Source: Reticulitermes lucifugus (taxonomy: Eukaryota; Arthropoda; Insecta; Blattodea; Rhinotermitidae). Taken from it: a DNA stretch of 24,940 bases. Location: assembly GCA_026260175.1 (NCBI GenBank), contig JAKCWW010005519.1:331-25270 (forward strand). Reading direction: 5' to 3'. Both the position numbers and the translations under genes were made by a program. Under the pieces are notes generated by a model that was given only the letters and a program-made list of their open reading frames with translations, was not told the origin of the DNA and did no database searches. Below, piece after piece: positions 8,237 to 17,800 of this stretch. How positions within the stretch are numbered: the stretch's first letter is position 1; each line of letters opens with the position of its first letter.

Positions 8237-11200
8237 GTAAGTTAAAATACATTAAAATCTGTCAAGAACTGGAAGCTGTTACATTGTGCATAAGTATAAA
8301 GACAAGTAAATATAAACTATTCTCAGATTTGTCTTAACACATGAAGTATGTACGCACCAGTTGTACCCGTTTCTGATAAAAACTTCCACCAACAATGCCT
8401 CCAGATGTTCCATACATTCTTTTGTAGTATGTATTAATTGAATAAAGTTTTAACTAATTAAATTTTGTCTTCATTAACAGGAAATTATCACTGTCAACTA
8501 ATATGATTGAAAAGATAACTGGAATTAGTAGTTTGAAGAACCTCAGAATTCTGTCAGTTGGAAGAAATTACATAAAGAATTTCTCTGGCCTGGTAACTAT
8601 CCTCTTTTGATGTTGATATTGATATGCTTTGCAATACTAAGAAGTTCAGGAGCCAGTAACAGGTTCCTGAAATTTCACATTCCACACTTCTGGCATGAGT
8701 GTTAAGGGCATTGATGTTAATCTGCATTGGTCATGTGATGCACTACTGCAGCTTGCAAAGCCTTAACATTGATGTTAATCTGCATTGGTCATGTGATGCA
8801 CTACTGCAGCTTGCAAAGCCTTAACATTGATGTTAATCTGCATTGGCCATGTGATGCACTACTGCAGCTTGCAAAGCCTTAACATTTTTTTAATATTACT
8901 TCTTTACACTGGGATAAAATTGGGCTGCCAGTCCTGTGGTACGGAGGATAGCACAGGCAAGGAAGTTCTGTTCCCAAAAACATCCACAGTGGCTCTGAGG
9001 CCCACCCAGCCTCCTATTCAATGTGAACTGGGGGTTCTTTCCTTGGATATGACATTGGCCACTCATCCCCGTCTAGTGCAAAGGTTAAGAATAAGTGGAT
9101 CTGTCTACTCCCCCTGTATGCTTTCATGGCATGCACAGGGGAAACTACCTTTTTTATTGCCTGGCAATAAATGTTCCAATAATTACAAATTGTAGAACAG
9201 CAGCTGCTTTTAATTTATATATGCCCACATTTTAGCTACAACTAATGGATATCATGACATCAGTAGGTACCAATGGTTACAGTGCACAATCCAGGGAACT
9301 TCCAAAATGAAGTTTGTGCACCCAATGCTGAGCTGATTTGATTAGTCACAGTAATGGTAAAATTAGCATCAGACAGATTGGTTATTTGAAACAATCACTG
9401 TTTGTGTAAGCAGCATATGTCATTCATCAGGATGTTACTAACACAATAATTTTCAACATCATCACATGCATTTTCCCACTAGAGCACAAATTTCCCATGG
9501 CAGAATTCTTGCTTTGCCTTCAGCAGTTGTATCACTGGCACTAGCTATTAAAGGACGTCCTAAAATTCCCTTTGCCAAGATAATACATTCCATGTGGACA
9601 CTACTGTATTTACAATCAATCACCAGCAGAAAATGACAATGAGGTGCTCCAGGACTTGTTCAAATTGTTGTCCATCATGTTCAGTGCACTTTTCACCTCT
9701 CCTAAGCACTGATTCCCGGAAATGTATCATCTCAGCAGAGCAATGTTTACAACTTTTGTTATGGTGCCTTGTAAGAACAATAATCCAGGCTCTCCCTGAT
9801 CAGATCCAGGGCTATCTAAGACTAATCAAGGTGATCATTTGTAAAACATAAGAAACCATGAAAGTACAGCAGTCAAGGAACACAAAACATTGTATTTTTA
9901 CTATTCATTGCACATCAGTACTATACTGATAAACACAACTTGTGACACCCCTAGCCTCAACACACTATGCAGGAACAGGCTTGCACAGCTGTAATGACAG
10001 CTCTGTAAATAACATAATTTCTTTAATTTGCAGGAGGGCTTGGGCGATACACTGGAAGAGTTGTGGATCTCATACAACTTAATTGAAAAATTAAAAGGTG
10101 TTGGTGTTTTGAAGAAACTAAAAGTACTTTATTTGTCAAACAATCTCGTCAAAGATTGGACAGAATTTAGTAAGCTGCAAGATATGCCAAACCTAGAGGA
10201 TCTGGTTTTTGTAGGTTTGTAAACTACATACTGCACTTTAGTCCTATGGTGACTGTGTGTCATGTTTGTCATGGAATTTCAATGTTTCAGCCTGATCGAT
10301 TCTCACAGCACACTTTGCTCTTGACTAACTGTTTGAAATTAACTGTACCTTTGTTAGTAAGTTATTAAGATATTTGGGATTTTAGTTTAAGAGCTTTATG
10401 TAATCTGCAACTTCAAAGTCTTGAATGAAAAGACAATCATATTACAGTTCTTTATTCTTAATGCTAATGTCATCTGACACCATTTCACTCTCGATGCACT
10501 TTGAATGAAATAAACAATATGCTTAATTGATCAATAAAATCTAACTTTCTTGAGGTATTAGGGCGCAGACACACTGAACATATCAGACTAGACTGTTTGG
10601 AACTCTGATAACAGGTCCAGCTGTATAAATCATAGCCAGATTACAATAAGGCTCATCTTGTTTTGTCTGAAGCATGATCATAGAATCATGACCGTTGCAA
10701 TTAGTGCAGCCAAATACACATAGACGCTGGCAGAAACGGGGCACCAGACTGGCTTGCACTGGATCATCATGACTAAGGCTGACTGTGGTATCTGTCTTGC
10801 ATGTGTGACTTATCTGGTCTGGTTTTGTCTGCTTTGGTGTGTCTCCACAATCAGTCATTCAGCTATATACAAAATTCCCCATCTTTTATGATGTATAAGT
10901 TTTGCTGCCGTGTTAACACGGATATGCCATAAAATGTTTACAAAAAATGTTCTCTGCAGCCAAGCACTAGTCCATATACAAACAAACATCTACAGATTAT
11001 CCTGCACAAGCTTGGAGGTGAGCAGTCAACTTCATACCCTAGCCACTGCATCTCTGGGGAAAGAATTCTTTCCACATAAATTAGGAGAGAAAGAGAAATG
11101 TGGACCCACTCAACAGTGTGGAGGAACAGTACTACTGCATTTGCACAAAAGTTCCGTGGTGAAATTATTTAGGTATTTTCAAGAATTTCAGTTATGGTCT

Positions 11201-11542
11201 TCTGAGACAGAGTCCAGACTCTCCGTGATCCTCACTGCAATGGACCACTGTCAGGACCCTTCATGGTAAAATATCTGAGCCCCATTCCAACTATCTCTAC
11301 CACATACAAAGCACTGTTTACACTATCTTCCATAATTCCTTTGATAAAGCTTCATTTTTAATTTAACGAAGGAATCAAATTTTATAAGACATGTAGGCCT
11401 ATATATAAAATTTCTCTATTATATAGGAAACCCACTGTACGACAGCCTTGATGAAGCTACATGGAAGGCCGAAGCATGCAAACGACTTCCAAATCTGAAG
11501 AAGCTGGATGGCGAACCTGTTATCAGAGAAGTTCAAGAATGA
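8091..11542 (+). CDS. Dnal1: Dynein axonemal light chain 1 (complete, 4 coding exons)
   Basis: DNAL1 is a leucine-rich-repeat protein that binds the motor part of an outer arm dynein heavy chain in cilia and flagella and influences its attachment to microtubules. The exons 8091-8236, 8481-8592, 10034-10214 and 11427-11542 join in matching phases (2, 0, 1) to 184 residues and a TGA; the human protein has 190. SDS22-like LRR segments are visible: [11 protein letters not shown] (about 51-61), [13 protein letters not shown] (70-82), [28 protein letters not shown] and [11 protein letters not shown] (142-150). A C-terminal cap with [13 protein letters not shown] follows. Conservation with vertebrate DNAL1 is strong throughout. 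The start ATG 8091 is chosen because it gives [17 protein letters not shown], two residues shorter than the human N-terminus; an upstream coding exon with a few residues cannot be excluded. The acidic tail of the human protein is shortened to IREVQE. In insects its main use should be in sperm flagella and ciliated sensory neurons. Confidence 0.95.
8481..8592 (+). CDS. Dnal1: Dnal1 coding exon 2
   Basis: Acceptor CATTAACAG at 8472-8480, donor CTG|GTAACT. The first base completes Glu49; the rest encodes residues 50-86 with two LRR units. Confidence 0.95.
8711..8884. repeat. 58-bp unit repeated three times in tandem
   Basis: Units start with TTGATGTTAATCTGCATTGG at 8711, 8769 and 8827. The copies are nearly identical: the third has C for T in 'GGTCATG', and the end of each unit is GCCTTAACA. 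Near identity means the array is young compared with the surrounding decayed repeats. It lies inside Dnal1 intron 2 and has no coding role. Confidence 0.9.
8935..9190 (+). repeat. Dispersed repeat, copy A
   Basis: Shares with 16600-16795, in the same orientation, the blocks CCCACCCAGCCTCCTATTCA, CTAGTGCAAA-GTTAAGAAT and TTCATGGCAT, in the same order and with similar spacing. I recall similar blocks in many insect genomes, probably part of a retroelement, but no coding domain is visible. Confidence 0.65.
10034..10214 (+). CDS. Dnal1: Dnal1 coding exon 3
   Basis: Acceptor TTTGCAG ends at 10033; the donor is GTAG|GTTTGT. Encodes residues 87-146 plus the first base of Gly147, including the highly conserved LEELWISYN and [11 protein letters not shown] repeats. 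Confidence 0.96.
10215..11426 (+). other. Dnal1 intron 3
   Basis: 1212-base intron. It holds a possible DNA-transposon remnant (10561-10846). Frames seen on either strand have no recognisable domain. Confidence 0.8.
10561..10846. mobile_element. Possible MITE with imperfect terminal inverted repeats
   Basis: The left end GGGCGCAGACACACTGAACA and the reverse complement of the right end, GGAGACACACCAAAGCAGAC, share GCAGACACAC-like and CAGAC-like blocks. The 286-base length and GACACAC ends would suit a PIF/Harbinger-like MITE. I see no convincing target duplication, so this is tentative. Confidence 0.35.
11427..11542 (+). CDS. Dnal1: Dnal1 terminal coding exon
   Basis: The acceptor TATATAG ends at 11426. 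The first two bases complete Gly147; then [37 protein letters not shown] and TGA at 11540-11542. No AATAAA was noticed in the next few hundred bases, so the 3' end of the transcript is undetermined. Confidence 0.95.
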
Positions 11543-12585
11543 ATATATTGCAGTTATTATTACATTTGTACAAACCACATTTGTAGGAACTGCTGGAAAC
11601 ATTTTCCTTCAGCTCAGACATGCAGCACATCAAAGTTCTGCTGGTGAAAGTGAAGACTGCATCTTGAATGCTTTCTTTCAGGTCATCGGCAGCGCGAGGA
11701 TTATTACTAAACACTTGATCCTTTAACATGCCTCACAGATAAAAATCGCATGCACATGTATCTGGTGAATGAGGATACCGCAATCCCCCCCCCCGCTTGT
11801 TATTCAGTCACCAACAACACTGCCTGCAACACCTGCTTCTCATTTCCCAGTCTAGAGGAACCAGCTGTTGTAGGGCTCTAAGTATATATGTGTGTAGTTT
11901 TAAAAGTTTTGCTGCCTAGTGTGCCGAGGATATTGACACTCCGCTCTGAGCAGCCAACCAGTGCAAAGGTTCTGAGGGGCTTGTTTCCATTAGAGTGCCA
12001 ATATATTCCACTTTGTCTTCAGTTTATAACGTTTTTGTATTTTATTTTTGTCCAGGACTGAACCTTTGTTCAGAATTTTGCCACTTTCGGTACATTGTTC
12101 TTTTACACAGCACTGCTGATGCAGGCTCTCTTTTACAAGATTTTCAGCGACATTTTCTCCATGACACATACCTTCCAAAAGTATTGCAATGAACATACTA
12201 TATTTAACAGAGTACATTTCTTGGATACAGCATCCAACTATTGTTTATGACTCATAACACAACTGAGCAATCATCTGACATTCCAGCACTGATGGGAGAA
12301 AAGTGTGTGGGCTGGCCAACTTAAGCAAGTTGGCTTCATATATTCCCATGGTCAGGGACACAATTGAAGCACTCTGTCTATTAAATTGAAAAAAATATTC
12401 TCAATGTTTATAACAGTGAATTTGAGAATGTGTTCCTTTTGTCGAGTGGCACATGTCTAGCTGATGTCGGCAGGTGTTTGGTCCCCCCAGGGGTCCACAA
12501 GGCCTGGCAAGGGGATCCATAAGATTATTTTTGTCTTCCTCCTATAAGTTGGAAGGAAAAAATATTCCATTACATATTTTTAGTA
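11543..12585. other. Intergenic / Dnal1 3' flank
   Basis: Probably contains the Dnal1 3' UTR. There is a C-rich run at about 11786-11795. The open frames here are short and unrecognised. Confidence 0.45.
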
Positions 12586-12759
12586 CAGTAAAACCCCTAT
12601 TTAATGAATTCCTGGGGGATTAGAATATATTTCACTAAATCACGGTTTTCATTAAATGGAGATTTTCAATTAATATGAAGCTATTGTCGGGACATGAAAA
12701 AATCATCACTAAATCAGGGATTTCACTAAATGTGGGAACATTAAATCAGGGTTTTACTG
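12586..12759. mobile_element. Pogo/Tigger-like MITE
   Basis: 174-base element flanked by TA on both sides (12584-12585 and 12760-12761). Its left end is CAGTAAAACCCCTATTTAATG and the reverse complement of its right end is CAGTAAAACCCTGATTTAATG, an inverted repeat of about 21 bases with two mismatches. CAGTnnAACCCC ends with TA duplication are typical of pogo/Tigger DNA transposons. No transposase is present. Internal pieces such as TTTCACTAAAT and CACTAAATCA are repeated. Confidence 0.8.
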
Positions 12760-12761
12760 TA

Positions 12762-14705
12762 TTTCACAAAAACTGTTTCCCTGGAAAAATGGTGTAGCAG
12801 TGTAGATTCTGCTCAGTAGGACAGATCGTCCCACCCCCCCAGCCCTTGAGGTTTGTCCTAATCTTAGTTTGTCAAGTTTTTCAGAGTTCAAGTATGCTTT
12901 TGTTTGTAATTATCTAAATTTTAAGTGTTACCACAAATCACATATTTGGGGTCCACAGAATTACTGAGGCTTTATAAGGCATCTGTCTAGGAGATTGAGA
13001 TACTTGACCACTTCTCCCCACACAACAGCCAATGAACTGATTACTCAACACAGTGCATACAACACTGCTAAAAGTGGTGCAAATCTTGCTGAAAAATCAC
13101 ATTTTCTTGTTCCAATGGAAGGAAAATAGAATTCTTGAGGATCTGCACCTTTCCTATTATTGTGGCATCAGAAAAAGAGAACAGTTGTATCACTTTGTTA
13201 TGAAATAACCCACACCCCTCTTTGATTTAAGGGAAGTTGTAGATGTGGCTTGCTTTTTATGGGATTTCAGACCCTGAAATTTGGTGAACATGTCAGACAT
13301 GTCTGTTAACAGCACCATTCATATGAAACAGAGCTTCATCAATAAAAACAACTTATGTTACTCTAGACCTGATCCAAAGCAAGTTAAATGAGTTAAAAAT
13401 GCTTTGTCAAATGGATGAATACTCTGAAGAAGTTTCAGTTTCTACACACATGTATAACGTGTAAAAGTGCGGGCATGGTTGGTCTTGCTACTTTTCCTAT
13501 ACATAACGATCAGTTACATTCACTCACAGACCACTCCTACTTCCAAATAAACGACTGACTGACTCATTCAACACTTAATCCTGACATGCAACTTTACACT
13601 AATATTGTTCGCTTTTTAGATGTTCTTTACAAAACAAAACAAAACAAAAAAGAACACCTTGTGTGGAGATGATGTCCCTCTGTGCTTCCATAACCTGGTG
13701 TCAGTCACTAAACTGTCTGTCAGATTTTCATGAAATTTGGTGTAATTGTTCTTTACAAAAAGTTGTTCAGCAAGCATGAGTTTCATAAGAATCAGCTCAG
13801 TAAGTCATACTTTACTTAAGGGCATAAACAAACTTCTATCTGTAATGTTCATATTCATAGACTTGATTTGGCTGACATTTGGTACAGAAGATCTCCATGT
13901 AATGGCACTGAGCAAGAGTGACTTTTGTGAAAACTGGCACAGGGAAGGCTATACTATGCTTGTGGATGTCAATGGAATTATATTCATCCATGTGCCATAA
14001 AACTATATGACATTTTGAAAGTAAAGGATGCCTTGGTGAAGTGTGTATAACACATCACAAAGTATGTAATGTTGTTACTTGATGTGAGACAATTGAGTGT
14101 CAGTATTATAATCAAACAAGAGGAAATTCTGTACAGTAATATATGACATGAACAGAGCGAAATATGTAGTCATGACATGGCATTACTTAGTGTTTTCAGG
14201 AGCATCCTTCTGAACTTCTGTACATCCACATATGAATATTTTGAAATGTGCAGCTCACAGGGCTGATCCATCACACTGTTTCAGATTACAGGAAAATCAG
14301 AAAAGTTTGTGTTTAAAGTAGATCAGAAGAAAAGTTTCAAAATAGTGAATTGTGTAAACAGTGGCTTGAAATCAATCACAGCCAGTCCTCAAGTGTTGCA
14401 AAGGCTTCCATTTATGACGGGGTGTTGTAAACACCCGTGCTTGGGTCTATCACAGAAGGAGATCAATGAATTTTGTTGCGTATCACATTCTGACAAACTG
14501 TAATAGAATCATAGAAGTAAATATTCAAACATATGCACAGCATAAACTTCAGTGAAAACAAGTCATTGTATAACAATAGATTTTCACAGATCACACCCAC
14601 CCAAACCTAGCTATCTACAAAGAAACTAATGCACATATGCACTACTTACACCTGTCCACCAGTTTCAACAGGATGTTTGCAGGACTGCAGGGTATTTTCA
14701 AACAC
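12762..14705. other. Convergent intergenic space
   Basis: Between the ends of Dnal1 and ZPR1. No supported gene. There is a C-rich run at about 12829-12840 and an (AAAAC)-type short tandem at about 13630-13650. The part next to 14705 should hold the ZPR1 3' UTR. Confidence 0.45.
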
Positions 14706-14831
14706 TCAGATCTCATCTTCATCATAGTTCTCTGTCTTCATGTCATTCAAGCCTAGCTCCTCATTGTGTGCATGTGACCGCTCGTACTGCACAATCATTA
14801 GACCAGCATCTGCTACAGGATGAGTAAAACT
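14706..14831 (-). CDS. ZPR1: ZPR1 terminal exon
   Basis: A long pyrimidine tract and TTTCAG precede 14831. Encodes [20 protein letters not shown], then [21 protein letters not shown] and TGA (14708-14706). The [12 protein letters not shown] block is diagnostic for ZPR1. Confidence 0.95.
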   Translation of the reverse strand, partial: SFTHPVADAGLMIVQYERSHAHNEELGLNDMKTENYDEDEI

Positions 14832-17800
14832 CTGAAAGAAAAGAAAACTAACAAAAACTCAGAAAGCTGCTTTTATGCACAACTTACCACATAATATGAC
14901 ATTGAGAGTTTAATCATGTACTGTATTCTTTTAGCTTAAATTCTTGTTAATGTATGCACTACCTCATGTATGGACCTATAATACTTTCACTTACATTACA
15001 TTGAGCTCTTAGTAATGGTTCAGATGTCAGGAAACATGTTGGAGACACAGACAAGGTAGTGCCAAGAGCAAATCACACAGTGGGTTTTAATTGCATGATT
15101 GATTACAGATGTACAACATAGAAACAAGTTTGTCTGTGTGCACATGTGTGCATGCGCTCAGTAAGCATAGTATATGGGCGCTGGGACAGCACAGCTGATA
15201 AACTGACTACGCTACAGGCTGTACGTCTAAGGCATCAGCTCCCTTCCTAGCAGGAGCTGCGTAAGGGTTGTGGTTTATGCAGCAAATTTGGTATAGAAAG
15301 TAGCATCTTTACCAGACTACACGAAGGATTACAATTTAACTAAAATATTTACAGTGGCATTCAAAGAAACAAAGATACAACATGCAAGGTTATGCAAAAT
15401 TAGACATTCGAAAAGTTACTGGCATTGCTACATTGGGTATGCAAAATAAAGGCTGCAGAAAGTAAGTAAATTTTCAGAGACTAAGGGGTAAAAGAGAGCT
15501 TTTAAGGGTATGTAAAATTTTACTAATGGTAAAGTGCGTGTCGTAATGCAGATGCGAGCGGAACTTTCTGGGGTGTGTAGGTTGTTTGGTATTGAAGAAC
15601 TTAGTTACGGGCAAAGTTTAAATTGCATGTGCAAGGCTAAGTAATATAGAGAAGTTAAAATTTAGAAGGAAATTCAGGATTTCCCAATTAGTGCAACCAC
15701 ACCGGTACAAGGACTGGGAACGACTTATAGATTGGCATAGTGTGGGAAGAAATGCAGAAAATAATATTAGCAATTGTGGAAACATTGGGAGAATAAAGAC
15801 AATAATTGTAAGTGTAGCACTGATATAGCAAGCTAGTGTTTTATCCAAGATTAGTTAGTAATAGTGGTTTATAATTATTTAATTATGTTGATTTTCAATA
15901 GTGTGCATTTTTGGTTATGTTTAGTTGAATATGACTTTGTAGTCTTAACAGAGGGAAATAAGTTCTTTCTACTTGGTATGGTTAAAGTAGTGATGTTGTG
16001 CCATATGTACAGATCTTTGTGTTAGAAAAGGAAGGCAGGACACAAGTGACAAGGATTAAGTAATATGTCAGAGTGGATGAAGTTGGCTCATGATTAGAAT
16101 ATTGTTTGTGTTGAAATGAGTAACTGTAAATGCTACACAAAGTTGTTGTTGAGAGTTAAGCAGTTTAAGAGAAGGAATGGCAAGAGGTTTAGACATCTAT
16201 TAATGTTTGAAATAGGAAAACGAAGCACAGACATGTACATGCTGCTACTGTATTGTTAAGTGAGCATGCTATGCAAATACAGCGAGCTGTACAACAAGTG
16301 AGAAGAATTGAGCAGGTACATTTAAGTGTAGCTGTAGAAGTGAGAGAAGAATGTAGCAGGTACATTTAAGTGTGTTTGAAATGCTGAAAATGAGTCAGGA
16401 TAATGTTGCGTGAGATTTGGAAGTTCCTTATTACACTGAGGCTAACGCATATGTACTTATTGACAGTATGAGTGAGGTTTACACAATGTACCTATTGATG
16501 TCGTTAGTGTAGACATATGTATAATAGAGCACAACCTAGTATATGCTGTGCAGGTTCCTGAAGCAATATAATTTGTTTTTGATGTGAAAGCATCTAGACC
16601 AGCTCTGGGGCCCGCCCACCCAGCCTCCTATTCAAGCAGTACCAGGGCATCCTTCCCTGGAGGTAAATCAGACAGGGCATGAAGCTTACCACGCACCCCC
16701 AACTAGTGCAAAAGTTAAGAATTAGTGCAGCTATATCTTCACTCCCCCATATCCATTCATGGCATATACAGAAATGACTTTGCCTAAAGGTACTACATAA
16801 AATCCTTGATTAATAAATTTGGATCTTTTCTACAACAAACAAACTCAAAATAAAATTAACCCCTGAAAACACAATTACAGCCATAAGCCACACCACATAC
16901 ACATTAGACTGCACTTCCGTTGTTACCTGCACATAACTGTTTCCTGCAGGATCATCCAGCACAAGTGTGATTTCCTTATTTCCTTCCAGTACCACATCCA
17001 GTTCAGCCACAAATTTTGCAACTGTGCTTTTGACCTCTTCGTCACCACTGTCTACAAACACTGATCCTTCTGATGTCACTTGCTCTTTCATAGCTACCAA
17101 AATACCCTCCACAGTTGTAAAGCGGCCTCCTAGAGCATATGGTCCGACCGTTAGACCCAATTCTGGAATCTCCAAGGAGCATGTCTCAGACTAGAATCAA
17201 AATTATTTTTCACTGATAAATCCCTCCAAGCAACAAGCACTTTCCTACTAGGCCTATAACATGTGCTGCTAACGTGTACAGTATCGACCTTTTACGATCA
17301 CCCGTTTTAATACCACTGTAAGGCCTGTTGTGACTGGTTCTAACAAACTGCAATGAACATGCAAGTCTTCTGGGATGTGGTGCTGTGTCATTGGCAGATG
17401 AGTTCCTCTTAGACTGCTTGACCCTGACCCCCAGATGTAGGTAGCAGACCAACAGTTTTGATAATCATGGAATATAATGATAACCTATAATATAATGCTG
17501 CAGTACGTAATTTTCAAATATGAGATACAAAATCCTTAACATGCTAAGGCACAACTATATATATCTTATAAAAAATGAAACCATTTTTGAGAAATTATGC
17601 TGAAATGTACTGCAAAGTATAGTGTGTACCATATGAAAGGCAACCCAAGGATCAGACATGCATAAATACTGAAACAAGCATATGAGAAGTTGCTCCCACT
17701 CTGCAACGGACACTTCCAGCATTTGCCGAGTCGTTCAGCACAAGTTCACTGCCTTGCTTCAGTTTTATTGGCTACCAGCTGCACAGTAATCCTGTGATCG

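Larger units (their letters stand above)
8593..10033 (+). other. Dnal1 intron 2 with repeats
   Basis: 1441-base intron. It contains the 58-bp triplication and a dispersed repeat near 8935-9190, listed separately. The remainder shows no other gene. Confidence 0.8.

Noticed and set aside
13746..14000. 84-codon + strand open frame
   Set aside because: No domain, no splice or promoter support, low-complexity hydrophobic residues; probably chance.
15170..15290. GC-richer stretch considered as tRNA or tRNA-derived SINE
   Set aside because: No B-box (GGTTCGAATCC-like) sequence and no cloverleaf could be drawn.
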